Assembly (NCBI RefSeq): GCF_902726545.1
Contig: NZ_CACVAD010000048.1
Span: 1 to 35,038 of the forward strand
Direction: 5' to 3'
DNA length: 35,038 nucleotides
From: Yersinia artesiana
GTDB lineage: Bacteria > Pseudomonadota > Gammaproteobacteria > Enterobacterales > Enterobacteriaceae
Shown here: one piece after another, positions 19,316-29,760 of the stretch
Position numbering within the stretch: the first letter of the stretch is position 1
How the letters are laid out: each line of letters begins with the position of its first letter
Program-made: the position numbers and the translations under genes
The notes under the pieces: model-generated
Databases searched by the model: none
What the model was told of the DNA's origin: nothing
Seen by the model: only the letters and a program-made list of their open reading frames with translations

Positions 19316-20527
19316 TTACTTAACGATACGAGCTGCGGCATCGTTCAATGCAGCTTCCACGGTCTGACGTCCACTGATGGCGTTTAACACCGCGCTGCGA
19401 GTTGCATACCAGAAGGCGGCCATTTGCGGAATATTAGGCATGATTTCGCCTTTGGTGGCGTTAGCCATCGTTGCCGCAATACGTGGATCTTTTGCCAGTT
19501 GCTCCTGGAATGATTTCAGTGCAACAGCACCCAGAGGCTTATCTTTATTGACTTCGGCCAGGCCTTGGTCAGTTATCAGATAGTTTTCCAGGAATTCAGT
19601 CGCCAGTTCTTTGTTCGGGCTGGCGGCGTTAATACCGGCAGTCAGAACACCCACGAACGGTTTGGAAGGTTGGCCGTGGAAGGTTGGCAGCAACGTCACG
19701 CCGTAGTTGATTTTACTCTTATCAATGTTAGACCATGCCCACGGGCCATTGATGGTCATCGCGGTTTCGCCTTTGTTAAAGGCCGCTTCTGCGATGGAGT
19801 AATCAGTATCAGCATTGATATGTTTGTTTTTCACCAAATCGACAATAAATTGCAGGCCGGCTTTGGCACCCGCATTATTCACGCCGACGTTTTTGACATC
19901 ATAGACGCCATTTTCAGATTTGAAGGCATAACCGCCGTCAGCGGCGATAAGTGGCCAGGTGAAGTAGGGTTCTTGCAGGTTCCACATGATGGCGCTCTTG
20001 CCATTAGCACGCAGGGTAGTATCCAGTGCAGGAATCTCTTCCCAGGTCTTCGGTGCTTCTTTGATCAGGTCTTTGTTGTAAATCAGAGACAGTGCTTCGA
20101 CCGCCACTGGGTAACCAATCAGTTTGCCATTAAAGCGTACGGCGTCCCAAGTGAACGGGAACAGTTTGTCCTGGAAAGCTTTAGATGGGTGCAATTCGGC
20201 CAGCAAGCCAGATTGCGCGTAGCCACCAAAGCGGTCATGTGCCCAGAAGATAATGTCCGGGCCATCACCGGTCGCAGCCACTTGTGGGAATTTTTCTTCC
20301 AGTTTATCTGGGTGCTCGATAGTGACTTTGATGCCGGTGTCTTTTTCAAATTTCTTACCGACTTCCGCCAAGCCGTTATAGCCTTTATCGCCATTAATCC
20401 AGATAACCAGTTTACCTTCTTCAATCTTGGCAAAAGCAGAGGAAGAGAGCACCAGTGTGGTTAACGCTGAAAGGGCCAAAACACGTGCGGTCTTACCAAT
20501 GCCGGATTTTGTGAAGCTGCGAGTCAT
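19316..20527 (-). CDS. malE: Maltose/maltodextrin-binding periplasmic protein MalE
   Basis: Soluble periplasmic receptor that delivers maltose and maltodextrins to MalFGK2. The 403 codons compare with 396 in E. coli. A basic start and hydrophobic core ([18 protein letters not shown]) form a signal peptide, with cleavage expected before [19 protein letters not shown]. Mature-protein landmarks are present: [39 protein letters not shown], the ligand-site stretches [14 protein letters not shown] and [10 protein letters not shown], and [18 protein letters not shown] precedes the ATG. It is the first gene of malEFG, under MalT and cAMP-CRP control, and divergent from malK. Confidence 0.97.
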   Translation of the reverse strand: MTRSFTKSGIGKTARVLALSALTTLVLSSSAFAKIEEGKLVIWINGDKGYNGLAEVGKKFEKDTGIKVTIEHPDKLEEKFPQVAATGDGPDIIFWAHDRFGGYAQSGLLAELHPSKAFQDKLFPFTWDAVRFNGKLIGYPVAVEALSLIYNKDLIKEAPKTWEEIPALDTTLRANGKSAIMWNLQEPYFTWPLIAADGGYAFKSENGVYDVKNVGVNNAGAKAGLQFIVDLVKNKHINADTDYSIAEAAFNKGETAMTINGPWAWSNIDKSKINYGVTLLPTFHGQPSKPFVGVLTAGINAASPNKELATEFLENYLITDQGLAEVNKDKPLGAVALKSFQEQLAKDPRIAATMANATKGEIMPNIPQMAAFWYATRSAVLNAISGRQTVEAALNDAAARIVK

Positions 20528-20640
20528 AATCCAATCCTTTTATCCAATTTTGTGGGTACCGACTTTCTTGTGAGTCATTACATTTATTACAGGGACTAAT
20601 ACATTACGCTGACATATTGAGTCACAACTAGATACACCAT

Positions 20641-20819
20641 CATCCTCCCCCTCTCTACGCCCCCCAGCAAGTTATTGTGACCGACTTAACACTGCTGCCT
20701 ATTCTGTGGTGTCAGGCACAATAATGTAGGTCGAAATTTGCGTGTCAGGTCACGTATTTGTATTTGTGATGGAACTTCTGCTCGCAGTGGTCGTTCTCTC
20801 ATCCTCCCATCTCCTCCCC
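20641..20819. promoter_or_regulatory. MalT boxes in the malE-malK divergent region
   Basis: Three matches to the MalT box GGGGAKGAGG occur on the minus strand: GGGGAGGATG (20641-20650, 9/10), TGGGAGGATG (20800-20809, 8/10) and GGGGAGGAGA (20810-20819, 9/10), the last two directly adjacent. MalT bound to maltotriose and ATP activates both divergent mal operons in E. coli from such arrays around CRP sites. The whole gap (20528-21186, 659 bases) holds no gene. Confidence 0.72.
20676..20691. promoter_or_regulatory. CRP site
   Basis: TGTGACCGACTTAACA fits TGTGA-N6-TCACA with one mismatch in ten. It lies between the MalT boxes, as expected for cAMP-CRP control of malEFG and malK-lamB-malM. Other TGTGA-like fragments nearby are weaker. 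Confidence 0.65.
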
Positions 20820-21000
20820 CATGAAAAACTTTGTTACGGATGATTACCAAATAGTGCTGCTCCCGCACTATCACCATCATTGAAAGCGGCACCGTCATTG
20901 AAACAGTGCCAGCACCATTGAAATAGCGTCACCAACCAAATGTGGTTGTTCGGTTAATTATTACCCAGGTAGATCAGGACGTTGCAGCGTTAACCAACGT

Positions 21001-21180
21001 GCGGCCCTATACTCAGGCCGCGATGTCGTCCGGGGCAACCTTGCTAAGGCATGGCGGTACGGCGCGCAGCAAGAGAGTCATCAGGGGACTGGGAGTAATC
21101 GATGGGTCATGCCGGAATTTGCTTCCGCCATTTTTCTTCAGTCAGGTTCATATGAAAAGTTGTTTGCGTAAGCAAGGGAG
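21001..21180 (+). promoter_or_regulatory. Structured malK leader
   Basis: Three local hairpins occur before malK: GCGGCC/GGCCGC with a 9-base loop (21001-21021), CGGAA/TTCCG (21113-21127) followed at 21131 by TTTTT, and TTGC-GTAA-GCAA (21164-21175), which abuts the GGGAG ribosome-binding site (21176-21180). The second looks like a weak intrinsic terminator. Whether they act in control is untested; the transcription start is unknown. Confidence 0.4.
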
Positions 21181-21186
21181 TAACAG

Positions 21187-22302
21187 ATGGCTAATGTAAC
21201 GCTGAGCGGCGTTTATAAGGCCTTTGGTGAGGCTGTGATTTCCAAAGACATCAATTTGGAAATCAATGACGGTGAGTTTGTTGTCTTTGTTGGGCCATCC
21301 GGGTGTGGAAAGTCAACACTGCTGCGGATGATTGCCGGTCTTGAAGATATTACTTCGGGTGAGTTGTTGATTGGCGGTAAACGAATGAATGAAGTGCCAC
21401 CGTCTGAGCGCGGTATCGGCATGGTGTTCCAGTCATATGCGCTTTATCCCCATCTGTCTGTGGCAGAAAACATGTCTTTCGGCCTGAAGTTGGCCGGTGC
21501 GAAGAAAGCGGAAATTAACCAACGGGTGAATCAGGTAGCTGAAGTGCTGCAACTGGCTCACCTGCTGGAACGCCGACCTAAAGCGTTATCTGGTGGTCAG
21601 CGCCAACGTGTGGCTATTGGCCGTACTTTGGTCGCCGAGCCGGATGTCTTCCTGCTTGATGAACCGCTTTCCAACCTGGATGCAGCACTGCGAGTGCAGA
21701 TGCGCATTGAGATATCACGCCTCCATAAGCGCCTGCAACGCACCATGATTTATGTCACCCACGACCAGGTCGAAGCCATGACCTTGGCCGACAAAATTGT
21801 GGTGCTGGACGCCGGCAATGTGGCGCAAGTCGGTAAGCCGCTAGAGCTGTACCACTACCCAGCCAACCGCTTTGTCGCGGGCTTTATCGGCTCGCCAAAA
21901 ATGAATTTCTTACCGGTTAAAGTGACCGCCGTTGAACCTCATCAGGTGCAGATTGAACTGCCAAATCCTAATGGCCAGTTAGTGTGGCTGCCGGTGGAGG
22001 GTGAGAGGGTTCAGGTCGGTGCAAATATGTCTTTGGGTATCCGTCCGGAACATCTGCTGCCAAGCAGTGCCTCTGAAGTCACGCTGGAAGGCGAGATTCA
22101 GGTGGTAGAGCAACTGGGTAATGAGACTCAAATTCACATCCAAATCCCTGCAATACGTCAAAACCTGGTCTACCGCCAGAACGACGTGGTGCTGGTAGAA
22201 GAAGGTGCAACATTCGCCATCGGTCTGCCGCCATACCGCTGCCATCTGTTCCGTGAAGATGGCTCTGCGTGTAAGCGATTGTACCAAGAGCTGGGCGTCT
22301 AG
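21187..22302 (+). CDS. malK: Maltose ABC transporter ATP-binding protein MalK
   Basis: ATPase subunit (two copies) of MalFGK2, on the cytoplasmic face. The 371 codons equal the E. coli length. Motifs are Walker [10 protein letters not shown] (36-44), Q-loop FQSYALYPH, signature LSGGQ (about 134), Walker B VFLLDEP, the D-loop and the switch histidine in [10 protein letters not shown]. The C-terminal regulatory domain (about 236-371; [25 protein letters not shown]) in E. coli binds EIIA-Glc for inducer exclusion and sequesters MalT. GGGAG lies 6 bases before the ATG. It is the first gene of malK-lamB-malM, 71 bases before lamB. Confidence 0.98.
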   Translation: MANVTLSGVYKAFGEAVISKDINLEINDGEFVVFVGPSGCGKSTLLRMIAGLEDITSGELLIGGKRMNEVPPSERGIGMVFQSYALYPHLSVAENMSFGLKLAGAKKAEINQRVNQVAEVLQLAHLLERRPKALSGGQRQRVAIGRTLVAEPDVFLLDEPLSNLDAALRVQMRIEISRLHKRLQRTMIYVTHDQVEAMTLADKIVVLDAGNVAQVGKPLELYHYPANRFVAGFIGSPKMNFLPVKVTAVEPHQVQIELPNPNGQLVWLPVEGERVQVGANMSLGIRPEHLLPSSASEVTLEGEIQVVEQLGNETQIHIQIPAIRQNLVYRQNDVVLVEEGATFAIGLPPYRCHLFREDGSACKRLYQELGV

Positions 22303-22334
22303 TTACCACGACGACCGGTTTCGGAAAATGTTAA

Positions 22335-23660
<1,326 letters not shown>

Positions 23661-23670
23661 CAGAAGTGAT

Positions 23671-23694
23671 ACAGCCGTCCTTTGGGGCGGCTGT
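23671..23694 (+). terminator. Hairpin behind lamB, possible partial terminator
   Basis: ACAGCCGTCC (23671-23680) pairs with GGGCGGCTGT (23685-23694) around TTTG, with one T-G pair. TCTGTTT follows, a poor U-run. It lies 10 bases after lamB and before malM, so it may end most messages or simply protect them. Confidence 0.6.
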
Positions 23695-23764
23695 TCTGTT
23701 TGCTGAAATAACTGTGTTACCGGTGTGCGGGCGATGGCCCGCATTCTGCTGACAACAAGAAACA

Positions 23765-23952
<188 letters not shown>

Positions 23953-24021
23953 GATTGGTTAACTTTGCCGACCTTGCCTGTGCACAGTTAGCGCTGACGC
24001 TCAATGTACGAGGGTATAACA

Positions 24022-24933
24022 ATGAAAAAGAATCTGCTGACACTCTGTCTGGCATTGGCTCTGGGGGTCACCGCACCTCTGGTAGTACAAGCCGAATCAA
24101 CGATTTCTCCGGCGAATGTTTCTATCGCGCCGACTATCAGTACCGCGACTTTACAGCAGTTGCCCTGGCAGCCATTAGTGCCGCCGGTGACACAAGATAT
24201 CAAACTGACCGCTTCCAGCCCGCAAATCTCTCAAGGGAATGTGGAAGGGGCGGTAGCCGCTTTTGCTTTACCAGCCGACCGTGGATCAATGGAGATCACG
24301 CTCAGCAGTTTAGTGACAGACAATCAGTTATTTGCTCCGAGCGTATTAGTGTTAGACGAACAAATGCGCCCGGCGGCTTATTACCCGTCCAGCTATTTCA
24401 CTTATGAAAAAGCGGGCATCATGACTAGCGACCGTTTGCAAGGAGTGATGAAGTTGACTCCGGCGCTGGGACAAAAGCAGATCTATCTGTTGGTTTACAC
24501 CACTCGTGATGATCTGGCTAAAACCACCAAACTACTGGATCCGGCGAAGGCTTATGCCATGGGCGTGGGTAATGCGGTGCCCGACATTCCAGATCCTATT
24601 GCCAAACATATCCCGACCGGTAATTTGAGAATTAAAGCCACTGCCGAGCAAGGCATGGGTAATGTGATGATTGGCTTAATACAGTCAACACCGGCATCAG
24701 CACCTGTAGTGGTGGGCAACACAGCCCAGCCTGCGGCAGTCTCGGCACCAGTAGCTGCAAAACCGGCAGAGCCAATGCTGAGTGAGACTGAAAACTACTT
24801 CAACCAGGCGATTAAAGACGCGGTGAAATCCGGTGATGTCGATAAGGCGCTGAAATTGTTGAACGAAGCGGAACATTTGGGCTCAACTTCAGCCCGAAAA
24901 ACCTTTATTGGTAGTGTAAAAGGCAAGGGGTAA
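24022..24933 (+). CDS. malM: Maltose operon periplasmic protein MalM
   Basis: Periplasmic protein of the maltose regulon with no settled biochemical function. The ATG at 24022 has GAGGG 7 bases upstream and gives 303 codons (E. coli 306). The signal peptide MKKNLLTLCLALALG...VVQA is clear, with cleavage likely before ESTISPAN. The ATG at 24004 would spoil the signal peptide. A low-complexity Ala/Pro/Val linker (about residues 235-255, APVVVGNTAQPAAVSAPVAA) separates the main domain from a C-terminal helical tail (LSETENYFNQAIKDAVKSGD). It is the last gene of malK-lamB-malM, but an ERIC element and a hairpin separate it from lamB, so its expression may be reduced. Confidence 0.94.
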   Translation: MKKNLLTLCLALALGVTAPLVVQAESTISPANVSIAPTISTATLQQLPWQPLVPPVTQDIKLTASSPQISQGNVEGAVAAFALPADRGSMEITLSSLVTDNQLFAPSVLVLDEQMRPAAYYPSSYFTYEKAGIMTSDRLQGVMKLTPALGQKQIYLLVYTTRDDLAKTTKLLDPAKAYAMGVGNAVPDIPDPIAKHIPTGNLRIKATAEQGMGNVMIGLIQSTPASAPVVVGNTAQPAAVSAPVAAKPAEPMLSETENYFNQAIKDAVKSGDVDKALKLLNEAEHLGSTSARKTFIGSVKGKG

Positions 24934-24965
24934 ATCCCGGCACTGCCGAATATGGCTGGATGATT

Positions 24966-24989
24966 GGTGCGCCTCGGCGCACCTTTTTT
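24966..24989 (+). terminator. malM terminator
   Basis: GGTGCGC (24966-24972) pairs perfectly with GCGCACC (24977-24983) around CTCG, followed by six T. It closes the malK-lamB-malM operon 33 bases after the stop. Confidence 0.93.
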
Positions 24990-25208
24990 CTTTGGGTTGT
25001 TCGGGACGGCTATTGCTACTCGTCACGCCTCACTTTGGTTAATTTCACCTTAAATATCAAATTCACTTATTTATTTTTTGCAGAAATACAAAGAGTAAAT
25101 GAGCCTTCATAAGGCATGCGATTGGTTTTTTGTCGATATCATAAATGACATGAGGTCACTTTAAACGACTGCTCATTGTTCAACTGATTCAATTAAAGGA
25201 ACTTATTG
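24990..25208. other. AT-rich upstream region of the kinase-tailed gene
   Basis: No gene here. A short inverted repeat, TGAC-N5-GTCA (25146-25158), lies 51 bases before the start codon and could be an operator. AAAGGA (25195-25200) is a good Shine-Dalgarno for the ATG at 25209. No convincing promoter pair was found. Confidence 0.35.
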
Positions 25209-28175
25209 ATGTTGAAAGAAGCCCAATTTTACGCATGGACTGGTGCACAACCTTGGTCGACGCCATTTGCGGCACAACCCTGCTTTTCGCCAATGACAGA
25301 AGATAATCTTTCGCTATTAACCCTAAGTTCTATCATGGCTGAGCTTACCTACCTTATGGAGGCGAAAGTACTGCCTTTAAAAGTGACGGCACGAGATAAT
25401 CTTCTATTAGAAAAATTAGCAAAAGAGTTACCCAATGTCAGTTCTACTGCGGATCCGGTGTTCAGCCACGCGATACAGCTCATTGAACGATCCAGAGAAT
25501 TGGACCAGCAAACGTGGATTAGACAATTTCCACAAATCAGTGATGCCCGAGTGGGAAGAATTGTCGATTTTTATCTACAACTTCATGATGTTGAAGGTGT
25601 GGAGTATGCCGGCAACTTAGATGATTTAACGCGTTTAAGGCCAGGATTAACGCCAGCTCAAGGGTATGAAAAAGCTCGTATTATCAGTTTGGAGCGGGAA
25701 ACTTTTTTTAGATTGCGTCAGAAAGGATTGGCGCTGGCTAAAGATGAAAAACTCACGCCACTCGCCGCTCTTAGTCTTGCCTGGCGGCTATACCAACAGG
25801 ATAAACCTACGCTGGTTGAGTTATCAGCCGCAATTTATCGACCTGAAAATAAAGAGATCCAACTTCAGGCAGCGCTACTTTATAACTATTCCCATTATGG
25901 CAATCGTTATGGTGAAATAACTGAGATTCCCACTGCGAACTTAAATGATTGGGGACTGGCGCAGCTGGGGGGGCCAGAACAATCGGTTTCCAGAGCGGTC
26001 AGGGCGTTAAGGGTTATCCATGAAGGAATGGATGCCCCGGCGGCAATATTGCAATCATCCGAGGCTTATCTTGCCAATGGATTTGTCCCGAAAAATGCCC
26101 AAGGGAGCTACCTAAAAAGGCAATCACCGGAATTGGCGGAGATGATTTTAAATGGGTGCGTCAAGATTGGATTTGACGTCTGTAGCCAGCAGGATTTCAC
26201 GCAATTTCTCGATTTTAAACACGCAGTAGGCAGTCTGCCGTTTTCCCTCACCACTACGCTCAAGTTGCATTATCAATTGCAAGGCAAAGCCGTTGCCGAA
26301 CTGGAAGGCAAGAATGCCGAGCAACTGTATAAGTTGTTGCTTCAAGAAGAGGAGCAGTTGCATCAAGCTGGTGGTGTGCGTTATAGCCCGACGGCAATCT
26401 TCTTATCTCATTTCAGTCAATCCAATGAAGTTGAACCTCTCAATTTTGATCACGCAGCGATTGTCTTCAACGGTATAGCTGGAGTTATTAATGAGTCTCA
26501 TTTACCGACAGACGCTCAGATGGGTTTTGGTATCATAAAACGAGCGGCAGAAAATATTATTGCCCGTAAAGCTATGGATATGGAATATGTACGGTTTGGC
26601 GTTGAGCTTAAAGAATTGGCTAAATTTTTAGAGCCAAGCGACCCCTTATATATTCTGGCGCATTACCGACTTTATAAAACTGAGCAAGAAAAAATAGAGC
26701 GGCAATTAGATTATCTCGATATGCGTTTAGCCTATCGTCGTCTTCCTGATGCTTTTGATGAAGAGCAGGCAATAAGAGAGATTCTGACCGAAAAAGGGGT
26801 AAAGAATATTGATGATGACAGAAAATATTATTACCGCTATAGCGACCCGCATAAGCAAATTGATTCACCTGTTAATGAATTTAAACGGCGTCGCGATGCC
26901 AGTAATCGCTTTGTCGCTAATATGTCTATGCCCGGCAACAATGGCCGGTCGATTGATGTTTATAAAACGTTAGATGAGAAGAAAAATAAATATTACGAGG
27001 ATATAAAGTCTCATCCGGCAATCCGGGCCCAGGCGATAGATATATTGCTTACCGAAGGCCAGCGGCCTGCTGGTGGGGTGCTGCAAAAAAAAATTAATGC
27101 CCTCGCCAGTGACTATCGGCCAGAGTCTGAGAATGCGCGTTTTTGGCGTAATGCCTGGACATCGTTAGAAGAACATTGGGTATGTAAACTACCGTTACCG
27201 AACCCGATGTGTACTATTGCCAGAGTCGAGGGGCCGCGTTCTCGTAACGAAAAGGAAAATATGGCCGCAGGTATGGTAGCTATGTTGATGGAAGCAGGTC
27301 AACTCAGAGGAATGGAACGCGGAGTGAAGTTGATTGAAAACCTGCCACAGGGCGTAAACTTGTTGGAATCCCCTGAGTCATTACCAACGGCACCTGAATT
27401 TGATCGTCAAATGATACAAAGCTCACACGGAAAGCCAATTGAAATACAACGTATTGAGCTTAAAGATCCTCAAATATCGGGTGGAATGCGTGAAGCCTGG
27501 GTAAGGCAGGGGAGCAGCGGTGCTTATTATTGGGAAGTTGATTTAGCGACCGGCAAGGACTTGGGGGTGGTGTTGAAATACGGCCCTGAGTTTTCGCCAC
27601 AAGGCCGGCTACCGGGGGGCGGGCCATTTTTATCAAAAACGGCTCATCGTGACTTTAATCCTGAAATTAAATTAGGCAAACATATCGGCAGCGGGTTGAC
27701 GGCTGAGGTCTATTTAGATGCCAATAACCCCGACTTTGTTTTAAAGAAAATAACGACTCGAGATAGTGTGCTTCTAAACAATGTATTCAAAAAAGAAGTT
27801 GAGTTTTTTAATCGATTCTACGGCGAGGGCGCTGCTGAATTAATTAGTGAAGGTAATCAACACTATATAAGAATGTATCGTGCACCAGGCAAAACACTGG
27901 CGGAGATTAAGACCAAGGTTTACCCAACTAATGCGAGAGAGCGGTTTTTAAGCATGATGGACGATTTAGGCTATTACAATATCATCCATAATGATTTGAA
28001 TTTTACTAATGTTTTTTATGATGAGAAAACTAACACCTTTTATCCTATCGACTTCGGTAACGCTGAGGATGGATATTATTCTCCAAGGGATCAGGATAAC
28101 GGCAAGCAAACCTGGGGAGTTAAGATGAGGGTTGGATTTATCTTTGAACATATTGGTGAGTATACCCGCCATTAG
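25209..28175 (+). CDS. Large protein with C-terminal OspG/NleH-like kinase domain
   Basis: The 988-codon protein has no signal peptide or membrane segment. The first ~650 residues are rich in helix-forming sequence and match nothing I know; a segment near 638-668 ([15 protein letters not shown], then PLPNPMC) looks conserved-like. About residues 820-988 read as a minimal protein kinase: glycine loop [11 protein letters not shown] (825-835), lysine in FVLKK (K846), helix-C glutamate (E863 or E865), catalytic loop HNDLNFTN (927-934, D929, N934) and metal-binding DFG (948-950). Only about 38 residues follow DFG, so the usual C-lobe is missing, as in Shigella OspG and relatives NleH and YspK. Those are type III effectors, OspG being switched on by E2-ubiquitin. 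Secretion and host targeting are inferred. The ATG has AAAGGA upstream; a TTG at 25206 is less likely. It interrupts the malM-ubiC neighbourhood and has its own promoter region. Confidence 0.8.
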   Translation: MLKEAQFYAWTGAQPWSTPFAAQPCFSPMTEDNLSLLTLSSIMAELTYLMEAKVLPLKVTARDNLLLEKLAKELPNVSSTADPVFSHAIQLIERSRELDQQTWIRQFPQISDARVGRIVDFYLQLHDVEGVEYAGNLDDLTRLRPGLTPAQGYEKARIISLERETFFRLRQKGLALAKDEKLTPLAALSLAWRLYQQDKPTLVELSAAIYRPENKEIQLQAALLYNYSHYGNRYGEITEIPTANLNDWGLAQLGGPEQSVSRAVRALRVIHEGMDAPAAILQSSEAYLANGFVPKNAQGSYLKRQSPELAEMILNGCVKIGFDVCSQQDFTQFLDFKHAVGSLPFSLTTTLKLHYQLQGKAVAELEGKNAEQLYKLLLQEEEQLHQAGGVRYSPTAIFLSHFSQSNEVEPLNFDHAAIVFNGIAGVINESHLPTDAQMGFGIIKRAAENIIARKAMDMEYVRFGVELKELAKFLEPSDPLYILAHYRLYKTEQEKIERQLDYLDMRLAYRRLPDAFDEEQAIREILTEKGVKNIDDDRKYYYRYSDPHKQIDSPVNEFKRRRDASNRFVANMSMPGNNGRSIDVYKTLDEKKNKYYEDIKSHPAIRAQAIDILLTEGQRPAGGVLQKKINALASDYRPESENARFWRNAWTSLEEHWVCKLPLPNPMCTIARVEGPRSRNEKENMAAGMVAMLMEAGQLRGMERGVKLIENLPQGVNLLESPESLPTAPEFDRQMIQSSHGKPIEIQRIELKDPQISGGMREAWVRQGSSGAYYWEVDLATGKDLGVVLKYGPEFSPQGRLPGGGPFLSKTAHRDFNPEIKLGKHIGSGLTAEVYLDANNPDFVLKKITTRDSVLLNNVFKKEVEFFNRFYGEGAAELISEGNQHYIRMYRAPGKTLAEIKTKVYPTNARERFLSMMDDLGYYNIIHNDLNFTNVFYDEKTNTFYPIDFGNAEDGYYSPRDQDNGKQTWGVKMRVGFIFEHIGEYTRH

Positions 28176-28296
28176 GCCGTTCATTTCGTTAGGTAATAAA
28201 AAGCAACCTGATGTCGCCAGCAGCCCATTCTGCGCTACAATGGCTCTCTATTGGCGAATTAGCGGGGGTAGATTTTTATCCCCGGCAGGGAGTTGT

Positions 28297-28803
28297 ATGT
28301 CTACCGGTGATGCATCAATTATAAAACCTATCCAATGGTGTGCCATTGAGCAGCCGAATTTACCAACTGATATCGCGGATTGGTTGATGGAATTAGGTTC
28401 GATGACCCGACGTTTTGAGCAACATTGCCAACGGGTTCATGTCGAGCCACAGCGAGAATGCTTTATTACACGTCATGCATTAGGCGAAGATGCTGAGCAT
28501 CTGCCGGTAAGTGAGCGCTATTGGCTGCGCGAGATTGTGTTGTGTGGTGACAATGAGCCGTGGCTGCTGGGGCGTACTATCATCCCCGAAGAAACACTGT
28601 CTGGCCCTGATCGGGCGCTGGTGGATTTAGGCACATTACCTCTTGGCCGTTATTTATTTGGTGGTAACAATTTAACCCGGGATTATATTCAAGTCGGGAA
28701 ACAGGAGGAGCTTTGGGCGCGTCGTTCATTGCTGCGCTTGTCTGGTAAGCCCCTGTTATTGACTGAAGTTTTTTTGCCGGCCTCGCCGCTTTATTCGATT
28801 TAA
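28297..28803 (+). CDS. ubiC: Chorismate pyruvate-lyase
   Basis: Converts chorismate to 4-hydroxybenzoate and pyruvate, the first committed step of ubiquinone synthesis. The ATG at 28297 gives 168 codons (E. coli 165) and has AGGGAG at 28287-28292. Frames open further upstream overlap the kinase gene and lack conservation. Recognised regions are [63 protein letters not shown] and [21 protein letters not shown], which contain the residues that hold the product. It is cytoplasmic and lies in an operon with ubiA, 29 bases downstream. A gap of 121 bases separates it from the gene before it. Confidence 0.95.
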   Translation: MSTGDASIIKPIQWCAIEQPNLPTDIADWLMELGSMTRRFEQHCQRVHVEPQRECFITRHALGEDAEHLPVSERYWLREIVLCGDNEPWLLGRTIIPEETLSGPDRALVDLGTLPLGRYLFGGNNLTRDYIQVGKQEELWARRSLLRLSGKPLLLTEVFLPASPLYSI

Positions 28804-28832
28804 GGGTTGGTGAGATTTTGGAGAGCGAGAAA

Positions 28833-29699
28833 TTGAAGGGAAGTGATGTTCAAAACAAATGGCGGGCTTATTGCCGTTTGATGCGTATCGATAAGCCCAT
28901 TGGCTCATTATTACTGTTGTGGCCGACACTGTGGGCATTATGGTTGGCAGGGAAAGGTATTCCCGACACCAAGATATTGATTGTTTTTGTCTTGGGCGTT
29001 TTTTTTATGCGCGCGGCTGGGTGTGTCGTCAATGATTACGCTGACCGACGCATTGACGGTTTTGTGAAACGCACCGCATCACGGCCATTACCTAGCGGCC
29101 TTATCAGTGAAAAAGAAAGCAAAGTCCTGTTTGTCGTCTTGGTATTGCTCTCGTTTGGGCTGGTATTAACGCTCAATAGCATGACTATCTGGCTGTCACT
29201 GGCAGCACTGGCGTTGGCTTGGGTTTACCCCTTTATGAAGCGGGTGACACATCTACCACAGGTGGTCTTGGGTGCAGCCTTTGGCTGGTCAATTCCCATG
29301 GGGTTTGCTGCTGTTAGTGAAAGTTTACCTTTGGTCTGTTGGCTACTTTTATTGGCGAATATCTGCTGGACGGTGGCTTATGATACCCAATATGCCATGG
29401 TTGACCGTGACGATGACCTGAAGATTGGCGTCAAATCTACGGCGATTTTATTTGGTCAGCAGGACAAACTGATTATTGGTTTGCTGCAACTGGCAACGCT
29501 GATTCTGATGGTGACTATTGGCTGGCTGATGAATCTTGGCGGAGCATTTTATTGGTCAATCCTGTTGGCTGGCGCATTGTTTGTCCACCAACAGAAGATG
29601 ATTGCCGGGCGTGAGCGAGATCCATGCTTCCGCGCGTTTTTGAACAACAATTACGTGGGATTGGTGTTGTTTCTCGGTATTTTCATTAGTTATCTATAA
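28833..29699 (+). CDS. ubiA: 4-Hydroxybenzoate octaprenyltransferase
   Basis: Integral membrane prenyltransferase that attaches the polyprenyl tail to the 4-hydroxybenzoate made by UbiC. The TTG at 28833 ([18 protein letters not shown]) gives 288 codons, near the family length (E. coli 290), with GGAG at 28820-28823. Another TTG at 28818 would add five residues. The start is therefore uncertain, and no ATG suits. The two aspartate-rich motifs are present: NDYADRRID (about residue 70) and [13 protein letters not shown] (about 190). They bind Mg2+ and the prenyl diphosphate. Eight or nine hydrophobic helices are visible. It is the second gene of ubiCA. Confidence 0.93.
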   Translation: MKGSDVQNKWRAYCRLMRIDKPIGSLLLLWPTLWALWLAGKGIPDTKILIVFVLGVFFMRAAGCVVNDYADRRIDGFVKRTASRPLPSGLISEKESKVLFVVLVLLSFGLVLTLNSMTIWLSLAALALAWVYPFMKRVTHLPQVVLGAAFGWSIPMGFAAVSESLPLVCWLLLLANICWTVAYDTQYAMVDRDDDLKIGVKSTAILFGQQDKLIIGLLQLATLILMVTIGWLMNLGGAFYWSILLAGALFVHQQKMIAGRERDPCFRAFLNNNYVGLVLFLGIFISYL

Positions 29700-29700
29700 A

Positions 29701-29733
29701 AAAAATGGCCAGATGATGAATCCGGCCATTTTT
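29701..29733. terminator. Bidirectional terminator between ubiA and plsB
   Basis: AAAAATGGCC (29701-29710) pairs perfectly with GGCCATTTTT (29724-29733) around 13 bases. The A-run and T-run let it serve both ubiA on plus and plsB on minus. Confidence 0.9.
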
Positions 29734-29760
29734 GTTTTTGCTTATTAGTAGCGCGAAGAG

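Noticed and set aside
19565-20464. 299-codon open frame on the plus strand opposite malE
   Set aside because: It lies wholly antisense to a clear, highly expressed gene. Its sequence resembles no family, and it has no convincing ribosome-binding site. Long antisense frames arise readily opposite codon-biased genes.
20942-21199. 85-codon GTG-started frame overlapping the malK start
   Set aside because: No ribosome-binding site, no resemblance to known proteins, and it covers the hairpins of the malK leader. Possible translational coupling was considered, but nothing supports it.
24004-24021. Upstream ATG for malM
   Set aside because: It would put acidic residues ahead of the signal peptide, and the GAGGG site is placed for the ATG at 24022.
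25209-28175. Recent foreign origin of the kinase-tailed gene judged by base composition
   Set aside because: By eye its composition and codon use do not stand out from the neighbours. Without a computed GC or codon profile, transfer rests on the broken synteny alone.
28132-28296. In-frame extension of ubiC back into the kinase gene
   Set aside because: The extension is unconserved, overlaps the end of the upstream gene, and the ATG at 28297 has its own good ribosome-binding site.
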